Below, one piece after another: positions 10,741-20,559 of a stretch of DNA of 48,824 bases. Source of the stretch: Neonectria sp. B-13. Taxonomy: Eukaryota > Ascomycota > Sordariomycetes > Hypocreales > Nectriaceae. The position numbers and the translations under genes are program-made. Each line of letters starts with the position of its first letter. Position 1 is the stretch's first letter. The stretch covers positions 1 to 48,824 of the forward strand of contig NOKP01000079.1 in the NCBI GenBank assembly GCA_002682825.1, read 5' to 3'. The notes below the pieces were generated by a model that was not told the DNA's origin, searched no databases, and saw nothing but the letters and a program-made list of their open reading frames with translations.

Positions 10741-11480
10741 AAAACGAGGCCATTCAGTCATTTGGAGCCACTGTGACTGGTGCCTTACGTCTCGAGGCAT
10801 GAGGTGGATGGAATCATTTTCCTGGGTTGCATTGAAACCCTCTTCTCCTTCTTGCCTGGCAAGCTCAAGGTCTATGAGATCCTGAAGCCCGGATGAAGAA
10901 CACCTAGGCCCGTCGTGTGTTCTATTGTCCTCTGGGCGCGGCGTTTCTGCGACTATATCCAGCTGGTCCTGGCTTCCCTGGCCGGCAACCATAAAATAAC
11001 GACTCGAGAGTTGCGGAAGAGAGTTTGACACGGCACCTGATTCCGTACCAAGCCAGCATGGACCAACCCCTCGATGCCACCAATCGACCCACTGTATCGT
11101 CGACCTGGCTTACGAGGCGATTGACCATGTATTTTCCTCAGGTGTTCTTCAATAGCTGTGCGACATCGGAAGATGTAGCGGCTTGTGTCATCCTCGCAGA
11201 GCTGACAACTAATGCCATCGTAGAATGTACTGAGAAATCGAATAGGCGCAGCACCTGGCAATGGTCGGACCGCTTTGTAGATCTCATTTGGGTCTTGTCT
11301 CAATGGCAGATGATCGAAGGTCTGCACAAATGACTTGATTGTAGCAGATTTGTGAATACGCATTGGATTGTGGTAGAGGCGGATATGATGGGAAAGATCG
11401 GTCTGCGGTACAGTTTTACACTCCTTACATATAATAATCTGCCATAAGGAATTGTGATAAAAGAGGTTATTAAGATCCAT
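10672..11480 (-). pseudogene. DUF3505 (OrsD-like) N-terminal fragment with zinc-finger-like pairs
   Basis: Minus-strand start MDLNNLFYHNSLWQIIICKE followed by CKEC...HHIRLYH and CQLCEDD...HLRKIHG: two C-x2-C...H...H units, the layout of the DUF3505 domain seen in OrsD-like fungal proteins. After a frameshift near 11000 the reading continues SRYFMVAGQGSQDQ and ends WLQMTEWPRFLEPHKHE, which fits the family's W...TrWp.fL..H pattern. It runs out of frame at about 10672. Function of the domain is unknown; the zinc-finger pairs suggest nucleic-acid or protein binding. One frameshift and loss of everything downstream make it a relic. Confidence 0.6.
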
Positions 11481-12157
11481 GATTGGGCTATGTCTTGGGA
11501 GTGATTTAAGATGATTTCTTCAAGAACAAAAACGTCCATCGAAGAGCAAAGAAGCATGCTACAACACGAGTACCACGATGAGACGCGACGAGACGCGTTA
11601 AGACGTGTAAATGAGTAATCAAGAAAAAGCAATGAGGGCATCCTGAGTAGAATTGACGACGGAAATAGCCCGGGTTTAGAGGACAGCCATATTTTTACAG
11701 GGGCAGGCGACAATTGAGGGCACACGACAATTAATAATAGAAGAGTAGGGGCCGCTGCTGCTGCCTCCCCCCACGGTTGCGACTGGGATGGTCCTTACTC
11801 TATAAGATACTCGGAGAGATGGATGAATGGCTCCATCATTGCAGTATTAACTGTAGGGGACATTAACTCTGCGCCGCAGCTATGAGAGAGTCTATTCAAG
11901 CATTTCTGTCCAGGATTTCAACTGTCTCATCAGCTGTGAGCCCTCCACTCCTGCCACCGTGATTTTCCGCCCCAGCCAAGTTGCCACTCCTTCTTCGCTT
12001 AGATCATCAAATCCATCATCCATCATCGTCTCCAGGAGGTCTTCTCGATACTTGCGGATTTGCAATAAAAGAATCCAATGACTGTGTCGTACACTTGTCT
12101 CCCGTATTGACACTTAACTGCCAAATCTTGCTTCCAAGCTCCAGACCCTTGTTGGGA
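11481..12157. other. spacer and probable 3' tail of the recombinase-like gene
   Basis: The minus strand at 11892-12150 still reads as plausible coding sequence (KYREDLLETMMDDGFDDL, then a stop at 11892), which may be the extreme C-terminus of the next gene in a shifted frame. The rest shows only a GACGAGACGCG direct repeat near 11578-11600 and no gene. Confidence 0.35.
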
Positions 12158-15100
12158 CTAAGCCCGGCAGTGATCTCGAGGCATAGCACAGCCTGGACAT
12201 CCTCCCAGAACCCAAAAACCTTCTCGATAGATAGCTTCTCCAAGGTCTTTCCTCAGCTGTGATTTGCCTCCACTTCCACAGGAGCGTACAGTATGCTCGA
12301 TCTGCCGGCCTCGTAGTCCTCGCCCGGCACAGAAGCTACACTTGCCCACCACAAGTCCACGGCACTTTTCCAACCTGCCACTTCATCTTCGGTGTTCCAA
12401 CGAATTGCCAGTTCGTTAATTCCCTCATCCTCGCTAGAGTCGCTTTCGGAGAGTGGCACTTCCTCGCGACTTCGTTGTTCGCGGGACCGCCGATTCCGGA
12501 GAAAATCATATGCAGTGACAAGCAAGTCAAACATGACAAGAATCTGTGGGATCCACCTCTTATCATGAGTGACTTTCTGTTCACACCACTGAACCGCCTG
12601 CCCCTCTACAGCTAAGTCGACACCTTCTTTATCAGACACGAACTTTGCCAATGTTTTCCCCAGTATCTGGTTGTCGTACGCACAAAGTGCAGCAATCGTC
12701 TTCCGCACGACGCCCTTGTTATTGCAAAGTCCATCCAGCCCTGTTGCTGAGTCAAGTACGCTTCGCCAATAGGCCTTCCTCTCCTCAGTATCTGCGGCAC
12801 TAATACGGTCCGCCACGGTCATTTCCCTGCAGATTTCATCTACAGCGAAGCAGAGGCTACAATAGCCATAGCCACCTAAGAATCTTTCCAGAGACAGAGT
12901 TTCTAGCCAAGAAAGTAGTAACTGGGCTTTTTCGCAGCCAGCGGACGTGCAGTCCCTGAGATCATGGTCGAGGTCTAACTTAGCGTCGTTGACAAAACAG
13001 AGTTGGCAGCCAATGACTCGCCAGCGTTCAAACTGTGTGTACAGTTTTCTCACTAGTGATTGGGACTTGACAGAATCTTCGGAATTGTCGTGTTGGCCAC
13101 GAAGGAAGTAGACTATGGCCTGTCGATCCTCTATAGCTTGAAGGGTATCAAGTTGGCTAGGTTGGCCAAAAAGGGGACCAGAGTCCCAAGACCTCAGCGG
13201 TGGATTCGCCACGGGTTCATTCATTTCGTTAGCATTGCTAGCCTTGGCTGTCCCGTGTGAGGACACAATGCAGGTGCGCTTCGAGGATGGGGCCATGTCT
13301 GTTACAGATGATACTGTTGGACGTCTTGACCTCTTCCTGACATGCATGTTAGAATATTGGTTATACCCCGATGTCGAGGCTCTTATGCGTTCGTATTGTT
13401 GATTTGCCTGTGTAAGCATTCCTAGGCTTTTTGTTGTCTTGGTAGAAAGATCTAGGGCCTTTCGATGAGTACTGTTTTCTTGTGGAGTTCGGTGGTCCAA
13501 AGGAGATGTTACACTCCTTATGTGATGCCCAAGATCGACGGAGGAGATTGGCTGTTCTGGTGTTGGCGTAGAGTGAGTATGCGCCTCTCCGTTTATATTC
13601 AGAGACAAAATGGTTTCCAAGTTACGTGATTGGCTCTCTGCCTGCACATGAACGGCATGGCTTGGTAAATGGAGGAATTCATGCCACCGAGAAGATGCCC
13701 ACTGGTAGAGTTCGAGAAGCTGTGGTTGTAACTTGGTTGGAAACGCCCCGTCCAAGCCATAAGTTGATGCGCGCTGGAGCGGGCGATGTCCACTCTGCCA
13801 CGCGAAGACAACGTTCCGGTCTGCTCATTCGCTCTTATCGTCGAAACGATTGAATGGTTGATGTACCTCACGTACATGTTTCTCTGTTATGCCAATGCAC
13901 AACTGACGGAATTGCTGCGAGTTCACAGACCTTCCCCATACCTTTGAGGTTGCAGCTTTGAGAATTGCAGTCAATCGGCCGGTTTTCCACGGTTTGCTCC
14001 CCAGATTTGCATCAAGACGAAAGAGAAGCGGAGACCCTGTGTTTCCTGTACGAAGCCCATCTCTCCCCTCTCGATGTAGCATGTCAACGAACGGCCGGAC
14101 ATAGACAAGATATTTATAGAGCAGAAATCCAACCTGGGCCGGCAGAAAGCGTGCTACGATAAATTCTCTGTTTGTTGATCTCTTTGCTTTGTGGTGGCGC
14201 ACCACGTACATCATCGACCTGTTGTAGATGTATATGCCTCTCGGACCAAACTCTCCATTGGCACAATACAGACTCAACAAGTCCGAGCACCGCGGCTTCT
14301 GGCCACCAGTGCAATCCAGGCATCCTAGAGCACTGGCACGAAAAGCTTCATCTTTCTTGAAGTAGCGGAAGATCGCGCTCCAGTCCCAATTGTTGCGCTG
14401 AAACAGCGCATTGCGGCGGGCCTTGCATGCTCTGTCGCACAACTCAAGGTATGCTTTATCCAGCTTGTTGTCAGGATGAAGCACAAATGAGAACCCTTTC
14501 TCCTGGTTGGAGATATCATCTTTGGTATGAGAAAAGTCAATAGCAGGGTCCCAGCCGAACATAAGCTCAGTGCAGAGGCGAGTAGCTTCTTCGATGAAGT
14601 GTTCGGGCAGGAGTCGGAACTGGCGCATTGAAATCTCAATTTGTCTCCGAGAGAGACCGTCTGACCATCATCGCTTCAGCGCAGAAGAAAAGGCGGCGTG
14701 TCTGATTGAGATATGACGCAACCAAAATTTCGGAGGCTAATGAGCTCTTCAAACGGCGATTGCGACCCCATCACCATATGCCGCTTGCGTATGGGCTCCA
14801 GCCGTTCAAGGTGCTTGAATCGTGGTCGGCGTGTGATACCCAGAGTAGGGTAAGCTCGGAGCGGGAGGGCACTCTCAAGGAACAGGAGCCTGAGAGCATA
14901 GATCAGACCAGAGAGATGCGGTGTATATGACCTGGCTGGGAGGAAAGTTTTTGATCGTTGTGAAACCCCTAGGATGCTGCTGAAGTAGATCAGTACCGTA
15001 GAGCTTGGTTGGCCATCAATGAGAGGTTCTGTGGCTAGCGACAAACTTAGGCCAAGAAGGAGCTCAACTAGCTCGTCGGGCGATCCTTTAGTAACACCAT

Positions 15101-15350
15101 TCTCACTTGATCAGCAGCGACAACTTCCTCTTCATCTTCTTCAGTCGGAAAATCTTCATCCTCAGTAAACACACTCTTATCTCCATCATCATCATCTTCA
15201 TCCCCGTCTTCTTCTTGGTCATCTTCTTCATCAACCTCGTCATCGTTATTGTCGTCATCGCCGCCATCGCCGCCATCCTCAATGCAGTCCACGTCATCGC
15301 CGGTAACGTATTCGTGTTGAGGATAGGGTAGTGTCTTGTGTAAGCCATCG
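12158..15350 (-). pseudogene. OrsD/TLH-like protein with tyrosine-recombinase-like domain
   Basis: Minus strand. Order of parts: acidic Asp/Glu tract (15320-15100); a helical part 15060-14676 (GLSLSLATEPLIDGQ, then a stop and frameshift near 14676-14650); then a long frame 14628-13825; an in-frame TGA at 13827-13825; and 13824-12253 in the same frame. The 14628-13750 part reads like a tyrosine recombinase: box I GGQKPRCSDLL (Arg near 14292), Lys in HHKAKR, Arg in QQFRQ near 13908, then SGHR with His at 13788 and Tyr at 13761, nine residues apart as in XerD-type enzymes. The C-terminal third has Cys pairs (CQLC, CSLC, CPGC). No helicase domain lies between, unlike telomere-linked RecQ proteins. 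A frameshift near 12260 leads to GGCPGCAMPRDHC. Not functional as it stands. Confidence 0.6.
15100..15300 (-). repeat. low-complexity acidic tract (TCATC-rich)
   Basis: About 200 bp of imperfect TCATCNTC repeats encoding, on the minus strand, long runs of Asp and Glu. It probably belongs to the recombinase-like gene, whose relatives have an acidic linker at this place, but it also marks the point where NLR sequence stops. Confidence 0.6.
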
Positions 15351-16470
15351 GCTCTGCGAATCGTCACGCCATCGCTGGAAGTCGTCGTTGTCAAGGATCC
15401 AGCGGTAAGAGTCCCTGAGCAGGCCGCCCTTTGTATCTTCGATGCGCGTCTTGTCGTCGCGAGGGTCAGTCTCGCGCAGATCTTTCAGGCATTGCTTGTC
15501 CCCATCGTCCTGGTGTCTCTTCTCCTGCTGCCGTGTTTGGTCCTGGATGGCCGAATGGATGTCTTGGAGATTCATCTCTACAGCGCTTGCGGCGTTGGTG
15601 AGTTTCCGAAGTTGCATCTTGCTCTCTTCAGTATTGTATTGTTCCATGTCTCTTTGCACGGCAGCCTCGGCTTCCTGGATCTCGCTGAGCTGGCCAGTCC
15701 AGTCATCGATTTTGACAATATCCCTTCCGATGACGGCAACCGTCGAGAAGCAGGGACACCAAGTTCCAGTACCAGTCCATCCTCGACAAGACGTAGGCAA
15801 TGCCTTTGCGATTGTCGCGTGACTCAGTGATAGGGTTCGAAAGGATCTATCAACTGTCAGCGGGGGATCATCCACCATTCTCTCTTCGGTTGGGAAAGCT
15901 GATCACACACACCTCTAGTCCAAGGCAGACGCCTGCCCAGGCGACGGCGGCTTCTGGAGCGGCATGCACCGCCTTATCCACTATTCCCCTCACGGCTTGC
16001 ACGGCTTGCAAGCCTTCGTCGATGCCTCGCTTAATGGACGCTTGCTTCTGCGTCCGGTCCAGTCCTTCTCGGACCAACTGCTGCATTTGGCGGCATCGTG
16101 TCTCCCGAGTCCTTCCTATCTCGTTTTCCGTTGATTCGCAAGTAGCAGAGCTCGGGCCGTTTCGATCAAGTCCAGCGGGTAGGTTCTTCTCAAACGCTTC
16201 AACCAGTTTGGGCTCGCCCGCTTTGAGCTCATCGTAGGCCTGGTTCCAAAGTCGTTCTTGTAGATTCGGTAGCGGCGAGGTTTTGAAATCTGTCGAGGTG
16301 GGCGGGGAAGGTGTTGGCTGAGATGTTGGTCGAGCTGCTGGTTCGGATGCAGACCGAGACGGTGTTGGCGAAGGTGTTGGTGGTGAAGGAGCCGAGGCGG
16401 ATTCTTGGGGAGCGGCATGCAATAACCTTCTGGCCTTGAATTTCGCTTTCTCAATCAAGCTGGGCGCCAT
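15350..16470 (-). pseudogene. NLR-like gene, NWD domain N-terminal fragment
   Basis: Minus strand. Exon 1 (16470-15913) encodes a Pro/Ser-rich start, then LQERLWNQAYDELKAGEP and ARGIVDKAVHAAPEAAVAWAGVCLGLE-type sequence typical of the fungal NWD domain that precedes NACHT in STAND/NLR proteins. A 66-bp intron (15912-15847) leads to ILSNPITESRDNRKGIAYVL. A deletion and frameshift near 15735 join it to VIGRDIVKIDDWTGQL and DPRDDKTRIEDTKGGLL. The reading ends at WRDDSQSR near 15352, where relatives continue into the P-loop (LLWIKGDPGKGKT in the family). NACHT and repeat domains are missing. The real start is the ATG at 16470. Fungal NLRs act in non-self recognition and programmed cell death. Confidence 0.75.
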
Positions 16471-17439
16471 CTTCACAGAGAGAACACCTTGGCCTTGTTG
16501 CGCGATATGACGATATCAGCGAGATGGCTTCTGGTCCGATCGATGAGTCGGGATGACGATGGAGTGTCATGACTGACAACTTGGGCAGCAACATCTTTGC
16601 GGGATTTCTCGTGCGGGGAGGGGAGGCGCCAGCAGCTGAAAAGGACCCCCTGTAGCTAGGCGCAGCTTGTGAGGCCAATAGGATTGCCGAGTAATGGGAT
16701 GTGCAGCTGCGCCAGGTCAATCGCAAGGGCTCTACCGTGTTGGAAGTGGAAAGTGCAAGGCAAAACAGGCTGGGGTGAGAGAGGCGAGAACACCTGGCAC
16801 GACTTGAGTTTATGTGTGCACGGCCGGCTGTCAGATCACGCCAGGGTAGCTTACCCTGGCCATCCACAAGGCGGGTTCAAGGAGGTTGTACCAAAGAAGC
16901 AGCACTAGTTACTTATCGACTTCCTCTGACCGGTATTGCCTCCCCAGCTATTCGATAATAAGCATAGCGGCCGCTAGTAACATGGCAGTTGCGCCTTTGA
17001 TGTGGGGCATGGACAAATGGCGTGCTAGCCTCTGACACCAGAGTTAAAGATGCTGCTTCTAGATAAGCGAGCCCGGGCAGGAGGTTGTCATCCCCTTAGC
17101 ATGTACATAGCATTGCTGATAAGCACCCCTCAGCCATATTTTCGCTGACAAGGTGGTCAGACCGTGGTGGCCTCTCAACAGAGGCGGACGCGGCGAGAGG
17201 ACGCCGCCTCTAAGGACGAAGCGGCCGTCGGGTTTCTTCCCTAGGTGGTATTGAACGATGCCGCCATACTGCGCCTCGGGCCACGACATCGCACTTGCGT
17301 ACTGTGAGCGACAAGCTGCACATGTCATGTACAGGCTGCCGTGGGTGGCTGTGCAAAGAAACTTGGCTGACTCACCAGGCTGCTTTTAACAAGAGACACC
17401 CCGCCTTGTATTCATTCACGGCAACCAAAGCACATAGCC
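16471..17439. other. shared upstream region of two divergent NLR genes
   Basis: About 970 bp lying between two gene starts that point away from each other, so it presumably held both promoters. GC-rich, with open frames but no domain. No clear TATA box was recognised. Confidence 0.5.
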
Positions 17440-18382
17440 ATGGAGCCTTTGGGAATGGCCGTTGGGATCGCCGGGCTTGCCGGCCTCTTCAGTTCCTGCT
17501 TGGAACTTGTCGAGAAGGTGCAGTCTTACAGGTCTTTCGGTACCGATTCTCAGGTGTTAGACACCCAGTTCGAGGCTGAAAAGCTCCGCTTCGAGCAATG
17601 GGGCCGGCACGTCGGGTTCGACCGAGGGAAGCCGTCGGCCAAGCACCACCAGGCTCTTGATGACCCGGCGATATCTTCGACAGTACGGGACATTTTGCTG
17701 ATCATCAACAATATTTGCAATCCAAACAGCGCTTCTGGGCTCCCGCTCCTGGCCGGCACCGCGCAGGCCCAACCTTCCCGCAGCGTACCATCCGAATCCA
17801 AGAGGCGAAAGCTTGCTTGGATGTTACGCGGTAAGGGAGACCGCACAGAGCAGGTCAACCTGCTTGGGCAGCTAGTGCAGCAATTACACAACTTGGTTCC
17901 TCCTGACGGCGCGAAGGATACACGGCCGGTACATGGATCAACATCCGGGGGTAATGATGCCTTTGTGCCTCTGCAAGGTGCGAATGCGAATTTTGACTTA
18001 ATGCCACTGGTCGTACCTCTCTAACCAAGATTTGCAGGAACATTATCGCATCACGATTCGCCTACCGACCTTCGGCAGATTCTAGCTATTCTAACTCGGA
18101 TAGACAGCGAGATCAAAGGTAAAGTGACGGATCCCACTACCTTGACTAGTCGCGAAGCTAACGGACGAAGCCGATACTCGACGTGAAGTCTACACCTGGC
18201 TGCTCGGTCGTCAATCTGCTAACGAACTCTACGACGACTCCATCCAGAAGAGGCTGGATGGCACCTGCGACTGGTTTCTAGACCAGCCCGCATACATCCG
18301 CTGGCTCTCACCCGACTTCCCGGCAGGGACCGCCAAGCTACTTTGGATTAACGGACCTGCCGGGTTCGGAAAGACGATCTTA
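17440..18382 (+). pseudogene. HeLo-NACHT NLR gene, truncated at Walker A by a transposon
   Basis: Starts MEPLGMAVGIAGLAGLFSSC, the typical HeLo (prion-inhibition/cell-death) N-terminus, with FEAEKLRFEQWGRHVGF further on. Intron 17978-18037 (60 bp) joins GTLSHHDSPTDLRQIL. A second join, 18119-18149, would be only 31 bp, below the usual fungal minimum, so it is either a deleted intron or a frameshift. Then REVYTWLLGRQSANELYDDS and LLWINGPAGFGKTIL, the NACHT P-loop (Walker A). Right after KTIL, at a TA dinucleotide (18381-18382), a pogo transposon begins and adds an early stop at 18401. HeLo domains kill cells by membrane permeabilisation when the NACHT sensor oligomerises; without the NACHT this copy could at most make a HeLo-only protein. 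Confidence 0.8.
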
Positions 18383-19790
18383 TGTCTACCCCAACTTTAA
18401 CACGCGATTTCTTCCACCACAATCATGCCAGTTCTTACTACTGAGTCTCGCATTATTCTCGCAATAGAGGCAAAGCGCACAAACCCAAAATTAAGCATCC
18501 GACACCTCGCAAAGCAGTTCAATATCCCGCGAACAACCTTACAAGACAGAATGGCTGGAAGACCTTCAAAGGCTAATACCCATAGCAGTCAATCGAATTT
18601 GACGATAGCTGAAGAGGATGTAATTGTTCAATACATACTGCAGCTGGATTCAAGAGGATTTTCGCCCCAGAAGGTTGATGTGGAAGATATGGCAAATCTC
18701 CTACTGGTCAAGCGCGATGCGCGACGCGTCGGGAAGTGCTGGACTGATCGCTTTATTACGCGACGACCAGAGCTCTGTACGCGTTTTTCTCGCCCATATG
18801 ATTATCAGAGGGCCTTACAAGAAGATCCTGAAACGTTAGACGCGTGGTTCCGTCTGGCTGCCAATATACGCGCGAAATACGGCATCCAGGACTGCGATTT
18901 CTATAACTTCGAATCAACAGGCTTTATGATGGGTATGATCCGCGCAGGGATGGTTGTTACGCGCTCAGATCGAATCAACAGGCCAAAGGCTATCCAGCCT
19001 GGCAATCGAGAATGGGCTACGGCGATTTGTGCTGTTGCAGCAGATGGTCATATAGTGCCGCCTTTCCTCTGTGTTGCGGGCCGATTCCACCTTGCCGCCT
19101 GGTACTCTAGCGGCCACATTCCAAGTACCTGGGTCGTTAAGACAACTCAAAACGGCTGGACTGATCACAATACGGGTCTCGAATGGCTTGAGCACTTTGA
19201 TCAGCAGACAAGAGCTCGTCAAAAGGGTCAATATCGGATGCTTGTACTTGACGGGCATGAGAGCCATATTAACGCGGAATTCGATGAATACTGCGAGGCC
19301 AACAAGATCATACCGCTCTGTCTGCCAGCCCATTCTTCGCACCTAACCCAGCCACTCGATGTTGGCGTTTTCAGCCCGTTGAAGAAGGCATACGGCAACC
19401 AAATCTCGTTCCTTACTCGGGCCAACATCACGCATATCACCAAGGACGACTTCTTCCCCGCGTTCAAGGCCGCCTTTGAGGCGGTCTTTACAGAACAAAA
19501 CATCAAGGGTGGCTTTCAAGGGGCTGGCCTAGTCCCTTGGAATCCAGAAGCTGTAATTTCAAAGCTTGATATACGGTTACGGACGCCAACAACTCCTGAA
19601 TCCTCTAACGACCTGCCTCAACCTTGGGTCTCCCAGACGCCCCAGACCGCCGCTGAAGCTCTTTCACAATCAACTCTTATTAAAGATCGAGTAACTAAAC
19701 ACCAAGGAAGCTCCCCAACGCCAATTTTAACATCTGTCAACCAATTGGCGAAGGCTACAGTTAGTATATATTAGGCTTTAAACTTTATTA
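18383..19790 (+). mobile_element. pogo/Fot-type transposon, right end missing
   Basis: Left terminus TGTCTACCCCAACTTTAACA follows directly on a TA (18381-18382), the target used by Tc1/mariner/pogo elements. The transposase fills most of the rest. I could not find the inverted terminus GTTGGGGTAGACA downstream, and AT-rich sequence plus an LTR (19895) follow, so the right end is lost or rearranged. The endpoint given is only where recognisable sequence ends. Confidence 0.7.
18425..19774 (+). CDS. pogo/Fot-type transposase (DDE_1), first catalytic Asp altered
   Basis: Single exon, 449 residues. N-terminal psq-type helix-turn-helix (RHLAKQFNIPRTTLQDRM), CENP-B/Tc5-type second DNA-binding domain (VGKCWTDRFITRRPEL), then the DDE_1 nuclease. 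The second and third acidic residues are present in LVLDGHESH and LTQPLDVGVF. The first, normally in N-F-D-E-T-G, reads NFESTGFMMG, so the catalytic Asp is replaced by Glu and the next residue by Ser. The frame is otherwise open and ends soon after the GAGLVPWNPEAV motif, with a short C-terminus. The reading frame is intact but activity is doubtful. It interrupts the HeLo NLR in the same direction. Confidence 0.85.
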   Translation: MPVLTTESRIILAIEAKRTNPKLSIRHLAKQFNIPRTTLQDRMAGRPSKANTHSSQSNLTIAEEDVIVQYILQLDSRGFSPQKVDVEDMANLLLVKRDARRVGKCWTDRFITRRPELCTRFSRPYDYQRALQEDPETLDAWFRLAANIRAKYGIQDCDFYNFESTGFMMGMIRAGMVVTRSDRINRPKAIQPGNREWATAICAVAADGHIVPPFLCVAGRFHLAAWYSSGHIPSTWVVKTTQNGWTDHNTGLEWLEHFDQQTRARQKGQYRMLVLDGHESHINAEFDEYCEANKIIPLCLPAHSSHLTQPLDVGVFSPLKKAYGNQISFLTRANITHITKDDFFPAFKAAFEAVFTEQNIKGGFQGAGLVPWNPEAVISKLDIRLRTPTTPESSNDLPQPWVSQTPQTAAEALSQSTLIKDRVTKHQGSSPTPILTSVNQLAKATVSIY

Positions 19791-19894
19791 AGTAACACTT
19801 AGAGCCTAAGATATAATATTTTTAGAAATATAACTATTAGAGAGCTAAGTGTAAAAATCTAACTATTATTTATAATTAGTTTTAGCTTATAGAG

Positions 19895-20081
19895 TGTGAA
19901 CGGCCTCTAGTAACTGTATTCCAGCTATCTAGTCCAGGATGCTATTTACATCAAAGATGAAGAAGAAAGAAAGAAGTTCCTAAGTGCCCCTGAGCTGTGG
20001 AACGATTTCTCATCCCTGGCGCGCACGAGCCTAGTACGTCTTGCGGCACAGCCGCAAGGATATGGGCCCTGGCCCGTGACA
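19895..20081 (-). repeat. 187-bp LTR-like repeat, copy 2 (inverted)
   Basis: Inverted copy of 677-863; plus-strand ends TGTGAACGG and CCGTGACA. It differs from copy 1 by two C/T changes. No target duplication (TAGAG / TAAAT). It lies between the pogo transposon and the MITE. Confidence 0.6.
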
Positions 20082-20120
20082 TAAATGCTCTCAATATATA
20101 CTATAAATGCTTTACTAATA

Positions 20121-20556
20121 ACGTATATGATAAGCATGCGACGCATCCAAGTATGCGACGCACTTATACTGTACAGCTAAAAGTGTAAATTTTAGATTTT
20201 CTAAAACGGGCCATATAGCCCTAGCATTTTTAGGAAATTAATTCCAGATACTTAATTAAAAAAGTCATAATATACTACTTTTCCTAGATTTTTAGTTAAT
20301 TAATTTAAAATTTTAAAAATAAGAATAAGGAAAAAAACAGTGCGAATAAGACTTTTCTAAATAACTTTATAAGGGATTTTTCTTATAATCTAGGAAAACT
20401 TATACTTATTATTATATACCTAGTAAATATATTTTTTAAAGTTTTGGCTAATTTTAGCTTAATTTGAAATTTTAAGAAATTTTAAGAAATCGCGATTTAA
20501 GGTGAAAATCAGAGTGCGTCGCATACTTGGATGCGTCGCATGCTTATCATATACGT
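20121..20556. mobile_element. MITE with 44-bp perfect inverted repeats
   Basis: 436 bp, non-coding and very AT-rich inside. Its ends, 20121-20164 and 20513-20556, are perfect inverted copies over 44 bp, beginning ACGTATATGATAAGCATGCG. Each end is flanked by TA, the Tc1/mariner target. Within each end GCGACGCA occurs twice, with ATCCAAGTAT between. Too short to encode a transposase, so it would depend on another element. Confidence 0.8.
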
Positions 20557-20559
20557 TAG

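Noticed and set aside
12259..12615. Plus-strand proteins opposite the recombinase-like gene
   Set aside because: They are mirror frames of the well-supported minus-strand coding sequence.
18119..18149. A normal intron in the HeLo NLR
   Set aside because: 31 bp is too short for splicing in filamentous fungi; I treat it as a damaged intron or frameshift.
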